The position numbers and the translations under genes are program-made. A DNA stretch of 64,000 nt from Arthrobacter sp. CDRTa11 (GTDB lineage: Bacteria; Actinomycetota; Actinomycetes; Actinomycetales; Micrococcaceae), in NCBI RefSeq assembly GCF_026427775.1, contig NZ_CP044532.1:4154001-4218000 (forward strand), written 5' to 3'. Below the pieces are notes generated by a model. It made no database searches. It had not been told where the DNA came from and saw only the letters and a program-made list of their open reading frames with translations. Of this stretch, positions 1 through 6,769 are shown piece by piece. Numbering within the stretch: position 1 is the stretch's first letter; every line of letters begins with the position of its first letter.

Positions 1-1
1 C

Positions 2-202
2 CCCGTGTCCCTCGAAACCGAGTTCAACGGTGTGGCCGTGGACCCGTTCGGCAACACCCGCGCCGGCGTTTCCGCCGAGACCACCATCAGCCGCAAGGAC
101 TTCGGCCTCACCTGGAACGCCGTCCTGGAAGCCGGCGGCGTCCTGGTCAGCGACAAGGTTGCCATCAACCTCGAGCTCGCCTTCATCGCACCGGCAGCCT
201 GA
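2..202 (+). CDS. YceI-family protein, C-terminal part
   Basis: The reading frame is open from the left edge and stops at 200-202, so only the last 66 or so residues are present. The text runs EFNGVAVDPFGNTRAG, then SRKDFGLTWNAVLE, then KVAINLELAFIAPA. This is the end of the YceI lipocalin-like beta-barrel, whose members bind polyisoprenoid-type lipids. The GNxRAGF-like segment followed by a D-F-G/W-N stretch and a final beta strand ending in the stop are typical of the family. The start and any signal sequence lie outside the window. Assignment is by recognition of the family ending only. Confidence 0.8.
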   Translation, partial: PVSLETEFNGVAVDPFGNTRAGVSAETTISRKDFGLTWNAVLEAGGVLVSDKVAINLELAFIAPAA

Positions 203-242
203 TTTCCCCATCCTGATTTCCCACCGCTGATTTCCCACCGCA

Positions 243-281
243 CCCCGGCCGCTGGTTCCCCAGGAGTCAGACAGGCCGGGG
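243..281 (+). terminator. Possible terminator after the YceI gene
   Basis: Arms ccccggcc (243-250) and ggccgggg (274-281) pair perfectly over 8 bp with a 23-nt loop, followed by gctgtgttt. It sits 40 nt after the stop codon. The stem is short for its loop, so this is a moderate call. Confidence 0.4.
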
Positions 282-287
282 CGCTGT

Positions 288-332
288 GTTTAACGCCCTC
301 GCCGTTTAACGCCCTCATCGTTTAGCGCCCCC
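288..332. repeat. Three tandem copies of a 16-nt unit
   Basis: The unit gtttaacgccctc plus 3 nt occurs at 288, 304 and 320; the third copy has gtttagcgcccc. A related doublet (ctgatttcccac) lies just before it at about 212-238. The array is non-coding and lies between the YceI gene and the next gene. No function is evident. Confidence 0.6.
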
Positions 333-470
333 CTTCCAGGCCGTGCGCCTGTGCCTTAGCCAAGCGCATGTCCCAGGCAAGTCACTCGTCTGGAACAACC
401 CCTGCTGTTCCCCGACATGTCGCCGCAAATCTCCTGGATAAGAGTGGGTGCCCGGTCTACAGTGAGAGCC

Positions 471-1238
471 ATGACCAACCCCAGTGAAGTACCGCAGCCC
501 CCGCAGCCGGGTGCCCAGCCTCCGGCCGGCAACGTTCCCCCCGCCGGCAACGTTCCTCCAGCCGGCGCGGTGCCGCCACAGGGTCACCAGCCACAGCAGG
601 GTTACCAAGCGCCGCAGCAGGGCTATGAGGCACCGTCCCAGGGCTACCAGCCGCCGCCGGGTTATCAGGCACCGCCCCAGGCTTACGGACAGCCGTACCC
701 GCCGCAGAATCAGCCCTACCCGCCGCCAGGTCAGCCTTACGGCCAGCCCGGCTATGGTGCCGGCGCCGCCCCGAGCAATGTCCCGCCGTCGGGCCTGGGC
801 TACGCCGCCCCTCCACGCAACGTCTTTGGCCTCAGCCTGGACAACATTCAGCAGCGGTTCATTGACACCCAGGGTGTGCCGCAGCAGCTGGTCACGTCCT
901 ACTGGCTCTGGATCGCTGCAGCAGCGCTCGGGATCGTCTTCAGCCTGGTCAACATGTTCACCGTCAGCAGCGCCTTCGGCGGCATGATGATGGGGGCAGG
1001 GATTGGCGGATTTGTCTTCCAGCTCATCTTCGCGGCCCTGTACGTGTTCATCGCCATCCGGCTGAAGGAGGGTGCACGGTGGGCCCGCCTTGTCCTCTCC
1101 ATCCTGGGCGGCCTGGCCGTGATGGGCTTCTTCGCAAACCTTGTGTTCTTCAATCTCAGCCTCCTCAGCTCCGCGGCTGCCGTGGCCGCTGCGGTCATGA
1201 TGTGGCTGCCCCAATCCCAGGAACACTTCAAGGGCTAA
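471..1238 (+). CDS. Pro/Gln/Tyr-rich membrane protein of unknown function
   Basis: This 255-residue protein has two halves. Residues 1 to about 105 are a low-complexity tract of Gln-Gly-Tyr, Pro-Pro and Tyr-Gly-Gln motifs with almost no charge. Residues about 140-250 hold four hydrophobic segments, starting YWLWIAAAALGIVF and ending near VMMWLPQ. The frame is open further upstream, but ATG 471 (MTNPSEVPQ) begins the low-complexity tail and lies after a non-coding stretch, so it was chosen. The next gene has the same architecture, so the two are likely paralogues. Disordered Pro/Gln/Tyr tails on small membrane proteins are common in actinobacteria, but no role is assigned. Confidence 0.8.
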   Translation: MTNPSEVPQPPQPGAQPPAGNVPPAGNVPPAGAVPPQGHQPQQGYQAPQQGYEAPSQGYQPPPGYQAPPQAYGQPYPPQNQPYPPPGQPYGQPGYGAGAAPSNVPPSGLGYAAPPRNVFGLSLDNIQQRFIDTQGVPQQLVTSYWLWIAAAALGIVFSLVNMFTVSSAFGGMMMGAGIGGFVFQLIFAALYVFIAIRLKEGARWARLVLSILGGLAVMGFFANLVFFNLSLLSSAAAVAAAVMMWLPQSQEHFKG

Positions 1239-1265
1239 CACCGCCCTCAGTGGGGTTCACGTTAC

Positions 1266-1300
1266 AAAGGCCGCAGCCCGGATCACCGGCTGCGGCCTTT
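1266..1300 (+). terminator. Rho-independent terminator
   Basis: A perfect 13-bp stem pairs aaaggccgcagcc (1266-1278) with ggctgcggccttt (1288-1300) around a 9-nt loop and is followed by cttgt. It lies 28 nt after the stop of the preceding membrane-protein gene. Confidence 0.85.
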
Positions 1301-1534
1301 CTTGTGGCGGCTTCAGTTCCGGCGGACAAGATCGCCCGGCCGGTCCGCTCCCCCGCCAACGCTCCTGCCCCCATAGCCCCTGCTCACCGTGCGAAACCAT
1401 GTTCAGCGGAATACCTCTCTGGAATGACCCACTGCGGGCCCGCCCGGGGGTACGGTGGACTTAAGCCACGCTGGGGTAGGGCCAGTGAACCGATCCCGGC
1501 AGCCGTCAACAACTCGACATGCAAAGGACCGTCC

Positions 1535-2434
1535 ATGAGCACTCCTCCTGTCCCGCCTCCGACTCCCAACGAGCCTGAGTCCGGCGGCCAGCCGCAGGCT
1601 CCGCGTTACGGCGAGAATGCGCCCCAGTTTGGTCACCCGTCGCCACAGTCCGGCGACAACGCCCCTCAGTATGGGCAGAACGCACCGCAGTATGGCCAGA
1701 ACGCCCCCCAATACGGGCAGAACGCCCCACAGTACGGCCAAAACTCCCCTCAATCCGGGGACAACAGTCCGCAGTACGGGCAGAACGCGCCGCAATACGG
1801 CCAGAACCCGGCTACACCGCAGTACGGGCAGAACCCCTCACAGCCACCCGCTTACGGCCAGAACCCGCCGGCCCCCTATGGCCAGCAGCCGTATGGTCAG
1901 TCGCCCTACGGGCAGTCGCCTTATGGTCAGTACCCCTCCGAGCAGCCGCAGGGCTCAGGATCCTCCGGGGTCCCCCAGCTGGTCAATATTTCGTTCTGGC
2001 TGCTGATTGCATCCGGCGTTATCTACGTCATCTCCATGCTGATGGGCCTCGCCATGCTGGACGATCCGACAATGCGGCGCCAGTTTGAGGACGCCATGGC
2101 CAGTGGTGGCGCCGCGGGCGAAGTTGCGTTTGAAGACATCAAGGGCGTGATCGCCGGAACCCTGGTGGTGATAGCCATCATCGGCGCCGGGCTCTATGCG
2201 CTGGTGGCGTTCTTCGTCCGAAAGGGTAAGAACTGGGCCCGGATCCTGGGTACCGTCTTGGCCGCCATTTCGGTCGCCGGAGTGTTCGGCCCCCCGAGCT
2301 TCGGCACCCTGGGAACCCTGGCAGGAATCGTAGCCATTGTGTTGCTCTACCTTCCGGCAGCCGCTCCCTACTTCCGCAAGCAGCAGCCTTTCGCCAATCC
2401 GTACGGCGCACCGGGCAACCCCTACGGCCGCTAG
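1535..2434 (+). CDS. Membrane protein with PQYGQNA heptad repeats
   Basis: This is a 299-residue protein. Residues about 25-140 are built from a near-perfect heptad, Pro-Gln-Tyr-Gly-Gln-Asn-Ala, varied to PQSGDNS and then decaying into shorter PYGQS units. Four hydrophobic segments follow: ISFWLLIASGVIYVIS, VIAGTLVVIAIIGAGLYALV, a third near ILGTVLAAISVAG, and LAGIVAIVLLYLP. The C-terminus returns to NPYGAPGNPYGR. ATG 1535 follows aaagga at 1523 and starts MSTPPVPPPTP; the frame is open upstream but without protein-like content. It resembles the preceding gene in layout. The tail is predicted to be disordered; its function is unknown. Confidence 0.85.
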   Translation: MSTPPVPPPTPNEPESGGQPQAPRYGENAPQFGHPSPQSGDNAPQYGQNAPQYGQNAPQYGQNAPQYGQNSPQSGDNSPQYGQNAPQYGQNPATPQYGQNPSQPPAYGQNPPAPYGQQPYGQSPYGQSPYGQYPSEQPQGSGSSGVPQLVNISFWLLIASGVIYVISMLMGLAMLDDPTMRRQFEDAMASGGAAGEVAFEDIKGVIAGTLVVIAIIGAGLYALVAFFVRKGKNWARILGTVLAAISVAGVFGPPSFGTLGTLAGIVAIVLLYLPAAAPYFRKQQPFANPYGAPGNPYGR

Positions 2435-2517
2435 CCTCAGCAGGCCCGCGCCCAGGCAGAGGCCCAGATAAACAGCATGACCACTCCCACGGGCGTGGAT
2501 CCCGCAGCCGCTGGAAA

Positions 2518-3315
2518 CTAGGCGGTCTGGCCCGGGGTCTGCGCCCGTTGTGCGTGGTAGGCGAGAATCTGAAGTTCGGTGGCCATGTCCACCTTCCGGA
2601 GGTTGACGCCGTCGGGGACCTGTAGCATCACGGGCGCGAAGCTCAGGATGCTGCGTACACCCGCCGCCACCACCCGGTCACAGACCGCCTGGGCAACAGC
2701 TGCCGGCAGCGCCAGGACCACCATATTGGCGCCGGTCCGTTCCAGGACTGCTTCAAGGTCTGCGACGTCGCTGACGCGCAGCCAGCCCACCTCATTGCCC
2801 ACCACCATCTGGTCGGCGTCAAAGATGGCCACCACATCAAAGCCCCGGGATTCGAACCCGCCATAGCGCGCCAGGGCCTTGCCGAGGTTACCGGCACCAA
2901 CAATGGCAACTTTCCAGTCGTGGGTGAGTCCCAGGGCTGCGGCAATATGACGGCTGAGGTATTGCACCTCGTACCCCACACCTCGGGTGCCGTACGAGCC
3001 AACGTGCGAAAGATCCTTGCGGAGCGTTGCCGAACTCACCCCTGAGGCTTCCGCCAGGGATTCCGAGGAAACCCTTTCGACACCCTCTGCAAGCATCGTG
3101 TTCAGGGCGCGGAGGTACAGGGTCAGCCGGGCTACGGCAGCAGGCGGGATCTGTTTTCCGGTGGCGCCCTTGTCGCCCTGGACTGCTGGGTCGCCCTGGA
3201 CGGCGCCGGGAACACCCGGAGTGGCTGGAACACCCGGAACATCTGGAAGCGCGGGCACACCCGGAAGGCCGGGGGCAGCGGGGACAGCAGCAGGGGATGA
3301 ATCCAGTGAAGTCAC
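2518..3315 (-). CDS. rex: Redox-sensing transcriptional repressor Rex
   Basis: Rex senses the NADH/NAD+ ratio and represses respiratory and fermentative genes. The order is an N-terminal winged helix (LYLRALNTML, then ESLAEASGVSSATLRKDLS, then GYEVQYL) and a Rossmann domain starting KVAIVGAGNLGKAL with the GxGxxG nucleotide loop. I chose GTG 3315 (MTSLDSSP) because ggagggg precedes it by 4 nt; an ATG at 3327 and a GTG at 3348 lack a good site. With this start it is 265 residues. Residues about 10-50 are an unusual Gly-x-Pro/Val collagen-like extension before the canonical domain. The glutaredoxin-like gene lies 89 bp upstream on the same strand. The family call is firm. Confidence 0.93.
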   Translation of the reverse strand: MTSLDSSPAAVPAAPGLPGVPALPDVPGVPATPGVPGAVQGDPAVQGDKGATGKQIPPAAVARLTLYLRALNTMLAEGVERVSSESLAEASGVSSATLRKDLSHVGSYGTRGVGYEVQYLSRHIAAALGLTHDWKVAIVGAGNLGKALARYGGFESRGFDVVAIFDADQMVVGNEVGWLRVSDVADLEAVLERTGANMVVLALPAAVAQAVCDRVVAAGVRSILSFAPVMLQVPDGVNLRKVDMATELQILAYHAQRAQTPGQTA

Positions 3316-3404
3316 TTTCCCCTCCATCGCGTCGCGTCGTGACTCCACTCTAGAGCCCTCTCATGCGTGCCAACAAAGCTGTGCCATTGCGTGGGATCGC
3401 CTGC

Positions 3405-3659
3405 CTACCCGGCCATGGCGCGCTGGAGGACCCGCTCCAGCCTAAGCTCGTCGATTTTCCAGAAGTCACGCTGGATGCCATCCACCAGCACCACCGGAAT
3501 TTCCTCGGCGTAACGTTCGCGCAGCTCCGGCAAGTCGTCAACCAGCTGTTCGGTCCACTCAAGTCCCAGTGACGCAGTTACCCGCCCGACGGCGTCGCGC
3601 GCTTCTGCGCACAGGTGACAGTCTGCTTTGGTGATGAGGACAACCTCCGGTTTGGCCAT
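3405..3659 (-). CDS. Glutaredoxin-like protein (DUF836 family)
   Basis: This 84-residue thioredoxin-fold protein starts MAKPEVVLITKADCHLCAEA. The CHLC at residues 15-18 is the CxxC redox site. The middle IPVVLVDG segment is the cis-Pro region of the fold. It is likely a thiol-disulphide oxidoreductase, but the partner is unknown. It lies just upstream of rex in the same direction. In mycobacteria a protein of this family (Rv0508) also sits between the HAD phosphatase and hemA, so the placement is conserved. No clear ribosome binding site precedes ATG 3659. Confidence 0.85.
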   Translation of the reverse strand: MAKPEVVLITKADCHLCAEARDAVGRVTASLGLEWTEQLVDDLPELRERYAEEIPVVLVDGIQRDFWKIDELRLERVLQRAMAG

Positions 3660-3742
3660 GGTTTAACCGTATCGCCCTTTAACTCCGACAGCGCGGCCGA
3701 GGGCGGCGCGGACGGTAGTGGCCCTGAGCATTGACTAGACTC

Positions 3743-4567
3743 ATGCACATGCCCGAGGAGAAGTACGTCGCTGTGGTCACCCAGCCGGTCGCGATGCCGC
3801 AGACCGGCGAGGCCGCCTTCTTCGACGTCGACAACACCCTGATGAGGGGTGCCAGCCTGTTCCACGTGGCACGAAAAATGCACCAGCGCGGAGCTTTCAC
3901 GTTCGTACAGGCTGCCGGATTCGCGTGGCAGCAGTTCAAGTTCGTCACCCGCGGGGAGAACATGGATGATGTCCATGCGGTCCGCGATTCCGCCCTCACC
4001 CTCGCTGCCGGCATCACGGTGGAGGACATCAAGGCCCTGGGCGAAGAGGTCTATGACGAAATGATTGCGTCCAGGATCTGGCCCGGCGCCAAGGCCCTGG
4101 CACAGCAGCACCTCCGCGTCGGACGCCGCGTGTGGCTGGTCACCGCCACGCCCATCGAGGTAGCCACCGTCATCTCCACCAGGCTTGGCCTGACCGGCGC
4201 CCTCGGAACTGTGGGCGAGGTCGCCGACGGCATGTACACCGGCCGGCTGGTGGGCGATATCCTGCACGGGTCAGCAAAGGCAGTGGCCGTCCAGGGCATC
4301 GCCGACATCGAAGGACTGGACCTCAAGCGGTGCTGGGCCTACAGCGATTCCTTCAACGACATCCCGCTGCTGACCCTGGTGGGCCACCCCGTGGCCATCA
4401 ATCCGGATTCCAGGCTTAGGCGCCATGCCCGTGACAACAACTGGCCGGTCTACGACTTCCGTTCTGGCCGCCGGGCCGCCACGCTGGGGCTGAAGGCTGC
4501 AACCGCCGGTGGCGCCGTCTACGGCCTCTGGAAAGGCTTCGCCCGCATCCGCGGCCCCCGGGTTTAG
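3743..4567 (+). CDS. HAD-IB family phosphatase (SerB1-like)
   Basis: This is a cytosolic HAD-superfamily hydrolase of subfamily IB. Motif I is FFDVDNTL (nucleophile and acid/base Asp). Motif II is in WLVTATP, and motif III/IV is in YSDSFNDIPLL, where paired Asp residues hold Mg2+. A helical cap lies between motifs I and II, as in phosphoserine phosphatase-like members. Substrate cannot be read from sequence; relatives have been annotated as phosphoserine or lysophospholipid phosphatases. Start choice is uncertain: TTG 3731, ATG 3743 and ATG 3749 are all possible and none has a strong ribosome binding site. It is divergent from the glutaredoxin gene. Confidence 0.88.
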   Translation: MHMPEEKYVAVVTQPVAMPQTGEAAFFDVDNTLMRGASLFHVARKMHQRGAFTFVQAAGFAWQQFKFVTRGENMDDVHAVRDSALTLAAGITVEDIKALGEEVYDEMIASRIWPGAKALAQQHLRVGRRVWLVTATPIEVATVISTRLGLTGALGTVGEVADGMYTGRLVGDILHGSAKAVAVQGIADIEGLDLKRCWAYSDSFNDIPLLTLVGHPVAINPDSRLRRHARDNNWPVYDFRSGRRAATLGLKAATAGGAVYGLWKGFARIRGPRV

Positions 4568-4589
4568 GACCTATCCCACGGATCATAAG

Positions 4590-4634
4590 CTTGTTCGCCA
4601 ATCCGAACCATGACGGTTAGGATTCGCGAACAAG
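4590..4634. repeat. Long imperfect inverted repeat, probable terminator
   Basis: Arms at 4590-4609 and 4615-4634 (20 nt each, two mismatches) enclose a 5-nt loop. The core is cttgttcgcnaatccnaacc. It lies 22 nt after the HAD stop codon and faces the converging bS22 gene, so it probably ends transcription from the left. There is no T-tract. Confidence 0.7.
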
Positions 4635-4659
4635 GCCAGGAAGTTCGAGCAGGTAAACG

Positions 4660-4693
4660 AAATGCCCGCCGCCTCGGAAGGCGACGGGCATTT
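4660..4693 (-). terminator. Terminator of the bS22 gene
   Basis: A 15-bp stem with one mismatch pairs aaatgcccgccgcct (4660-4674) with aggcgacgggcattt (4679-4693). On the minus strand it is 20 nt beyond the bS22 stop and is followed by cgttt. The flanking A/T pairs make it work in either direction. Confidence 0.85.
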
Positions 4694-4713
4694 CTACGCT
4701 GTTCGAAGTATCT

Positions 4714-4812
4714 CTACTTCTTGTTACGGCGCTGGTGACGGGTCTTGCGAAGCAACTTGCGGTGCTTCTTCTTGGCCATACGCTTGCGACGCTTCTTAAT
4801 AACTGAACCCAC
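4714..4812 (-). CDS. Small ribosomal protein bS22 (AURKAIP1/COX24 domain)
   Basis: This 32-residue, very basic protein reads GSVIKKRRKRMAKKKHRKLL, then RKTRHQRRNKK. It is close to the 33-residue mycobacterial protein encoded at Rv0500B, which is seen as an extra 30S subunit protein (bS22). The start is GTG 4812, preceded by aaggaac about 6 nt away. The BldC-like gene lies upstream on the same strand, the same pair order as in mycobacteria. It is easily missed because of its size. The near identity over the whole length makes the call strong. Confidence 0.92.
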   Translation of the reverse strand: MGSVIKKRRKRMAKKKHRKLLRKTRHQRRNKK

Positions 4813-4976
4813 GAAAGTTCCTTACAAACTAGATGCAGTACCTGTCTGATGGAAATGGTCCGTGGACAGAGCTACAGACTGAACAACTGACAGATTCTTA
4901 CAATGACGTAAAACGTTCCTTAACAGGGTACCGCTTATCGGGAGGGCCCACTGACAGCCGCTCCCGGTGCGGCACG

Positions 4977-5189
4977 TCAGGCAGTTTCGGAGTGGCCCTC
5001 CACCACAGCACCCTTAAGGTACTGTTCGACGGCCTTTTCCGGCACCCGGTATGAACGGCCGAAACGCACCGCGGGCATTTCGCCGGAATGAACCAGCCGG
5101 TACACGGTCATTTTGGAGACGCGCATGACCTCGGCCACTTCGGCCACGGTCAGGAACTTCGCGTTGGAGAAGTTCTGTTCTGCGGACAT
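4977..5189 (-). CDS. BldC/excisionase-type helix-turn-helix protein
   Basis: A 70-residue MerR-like winged-helix protein. The core is FLTVAEVAEVMRVSKMTVYR followed by LVHSGEMPAVRFGRSYRVPE, the standard single-domain binding fold of the BldC/Xis group. BldC proteins bind DNA as asymmetric oligomers and control developmental or stress genes in actinobacteria. ATG 5189 was chosen because ggaataggga lies 4 nt upstream. The frame is open to 5273, but that adds no family-like residues. It is upstream of the bS22 gene, as in mycobacteria (Rv0500A). Confidence 0.9.
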   Translation of the reverse strand: MSAEQNFSNAKFLTVAEVAEVMRVSKMTVYRLVHSGEMPAVRFGRSYRVPEKAVEQYLKGAVVEGHSETA

Positions 5190-5330
5190 TTCCCTATTCC
5201 TTTGCTGACGGATGGACAACACTGACCCCAGGTATATGCCATTGCGGTGTGCCGATGCTGAGCCATCCACCAACCATGTGCTAGATACTCTAGAGGTTCA
5301 TGTGGCCATTGTGAAAGTCATGCCGGGTAA

Positions 5331-6458
5331 TCATTTCGCAGTCCGGCGCTTGCGGGCTGACGCCGCCAACTGGTCCAGCACGGAAACCGAGACATCCCAC
5401 TCCATGCAGGCGTCCGTTACGCTCTGCCCGTAGACCAGTCCGGACCGGCCGGCTGCATGCTCGGCCACGTCCAGGTTTTGGGCACCGCCCACCAGGAAAC
5501 TCTCCAGCATGACACCGGCTATGGCCTGTGCGGCCGCTCCCCCGTCCTCAAGCTGCGCCCCGATTTCCAGTGCCACCTCGGCCTGCCGGTGGTGGCTCTT
5601 CCCGCTGTTCGCGTGGCTTGCGTCCACGATCAGCCTTGGGTTCAGGTGCTTGCCGGCGAGCTTCGAGGATGCGGCCTCGACGTCGGCGGAGGAGTAGTTG
5701 GGCCCCTTGCGGCCGCCTCGGAGAATGACGTGGGTGTCTGGGTTCCCTGCGGTGGCCACCAGGGCTGCCCGCCCCTCGCCGTCGATTCCCAGGAAAGCCT
5801 GCGCGGCCGCCGCTGCACCGCAGGCGTCCACCGCCACCTGGAGGTCGCCGTCGGTACCATTCTTGAAGCCGATTGGCATGGACAGCCCGGATGCCAGCTG
5901 GCGGTGGATCTGGCTCTCGGTGGTGCGGGCCCCGATGGCTCCCCAGGAAACCAGGTCTGCCATGTACTGCGGGCTGATGGGTTCAAGGAATTCGGTGGCG
6001 GCGGGGAGCCCCAGTGACGTGACCTGCTGCAGGAAACTGCGTGCCGCGCGGAGCCCGGTGGCCATATCGTGGCTGCCGTCCAGCCGGGGATCGTTGATCA
6101 GGCCCTTCCAGCCAACGGTGGTGCGCGGCTTCTCGAAGTAGGCGCGCATCACGATCAGCAGGTCTTCCTTGTGCTTCTCCGCCTGGCTGACAAGCCGGCG
6201 GGCGTACTCCAGGCCTGCCTTGGGATCGTGGATGGAGCAGGGGCCAACAATCACCAGCAGCCGGTCGTCCACGCCATCCATGATGGCCCGGACTTCATCC
6301 CGTCCGCGCTCGACGACGTCCGTCACCCGGGCGTCCATGGGCAGCTCAGCGATGAGCTCCTGGGGTGTGGGCAGGGCTGTGAACTCGCTGACCCGCAGGT
6401 TGGACGTTGACTTGCCGGTGGGTGTGGTGCCGGTTGTGGCGGCTGTTGCGGTGCTCAT
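5331..6458 (-). CDS. 3-deoxy-7-phosphoheptulonate (DAHP) synthase, class I
   Basis: It catalyses phosphoenolpyruvate plus erythrose 4-phosphate to DAHP, the first step of the shikimate pathway. The 375-residue protein belongs to the AroF/AroG/AroH type, not the plant-like class II type. Landmarks are LLVIVGPCSIHDP near residues 67-80 (PEP site), MRAYFEKPRTTVGWKGLINDP (about 103-123), FKNGTDGD, LRGGRKGPNYS and the metal-binding Asp of LIVDASHANSGK. The first 20 residues are Thr/Ala-rich and not part of the fold. It starts at ATG 6458 after caggacc. A leader peptide and hairpins upstream suggest control by aromatic amino acid supply. The exact paralogue (AroF, G or H) cannot be named. Confidence 0.93.
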   Translation of the reverse strand: MSTATAATTGTTPTGKSTSNLRVSEFTALPTPQELIAELPMDARVTDVVERGRDEVRAIMDGVDDRLLVIVGPCSIHDPKAGLEYARRLVSQAEKHKEDLLIVMRAYFEKPRTTVGWKGLINDPRLDGSHDMATGLRAARSFLQQVTSLGLPAATEFLEPISPQYMADLVSWGAIGARTTESQIHRQLASGLSMPIGFKNGTDGDLQVAVDACGAAAAAQAFLGIDGEGRAALVATAGNPDTHVILRGGRKGPNYSSADVEAASSKLAGKHLNPRLIVDASHANSGKSHHRQAEVALEIGAQLEDGGAAAQAIAGVMLESFLVGGAQNLDVAEHAAGRSGLVYGQSVTDACMEWDVSVSVLDQLAASARKRRTAK

Positions 6459-6519
6459 GGTGGGGTCCTGTTCCAGAAGGGAAGCGGGCCCAGATCAGAA
6501 CCCGCCGAAGAAATGGCGA

Positions 6520-6603
6520 AGGGCAGAGAATGATCTCTGCCCTGTTGGCTCTGAAGGAAAGTTGGATGCGTGTCAGTTAGACGCGGGCCCCTCCAGAGCC
6601 AAC
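6520..6603 (-). promoter_or_regulatory. Predicted attenuator of the DAHP synthase gene
   Basis: In transcript order, a segment inside the leader peptide (6603-6594) is a perfect 10-nt complement of 6553-6544 (gttggctctg with cagagccaac). Directly after it comes a terminator-like hairpin with a perfect 10-bp stem, agggcagaga (6520-6529) with tctctgccct (6534-6543), and a 4-nt loop. A ribosome stalled at the aromatic codons (6620-6606) would cover the first segment. The alternative antiterminator pairing is not resolved by eye. The layout fits transcription attenuation. Confidence 0.7.
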
Positions 6604-6644
6604 GAAAAATACGCATACCAACGGTTAGTCATAGCCAAGACCAT
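6573..6644 (-). CDS. Aromatic-rich leader peptide of the DAHP synthase gene
   Basis: This 23-residue frame runs from ATG 6644 to TGA 6573. It contains TNRWYAYF: Trp, Tyr, Tyr and Phe within five codons at residues 9-13, immediately before the hairpin segments described in the attenuator entry. All three aromatic amino acids are end products of the shikimate pathway that the next gene starts. A g-rich stretch (agggtgggg) precedes ATG 6644; an internal in-frame ATG at 6632 is an alternative start. From memory, an analogous leader (AroR, with Phe-Tyr-Phe) has been described for aroF in Corynebacterium glutamicum. The peptide itself likely has no other role. Confidence 0.78.
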   Translation of the reverse strand: MVLAMTNRWYAYFSLALEGPASN

Positions 6645-6685
6645 AACCCCACCCTGCGGCCACCGCCAAATCCGCCAGTAACATG

Positions 6686-6748
6686 GCGCGAACTGGCAGA
6701 TAATGCCCTCAAATTCCTTGGGAAAGGTCATTACCTGCCAGTTCGCGC
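6686..6748. repeat. Long intergenic inverted repeat with GCGCGAACTG arms
   Basis: Arms 6686-6705 and 6729-6748 are 20 nt with one mismatch; the arm reads gcgcgaactggcagrtaatg. The loop is 23 nt. It lies 21 nt beyond the stop of the esterase gene at 6770, so termination of that operon is the simplest role. Related arms occur at 39660-39701 and 52067-52120. Confidence 0.8.
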
Positions 6749-6769
6749 GGGCTGTTCGTGGGCCGCGCG

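Noticed and set aside
315..1241. Long minus-strand frame opposite the first membrane protein
   Set aside because: Low-complexity His/Arg/Gly content mirrors the Pro/Gln/Tyr coding strand; no domain is visible.
1660..1930. Regular DNA repeats resembling a short tandem or CRISPR-like array
   Set aside because: The 21-nt period encodes the PQYGQNA heptad within an open frame; there are no variable spacers.
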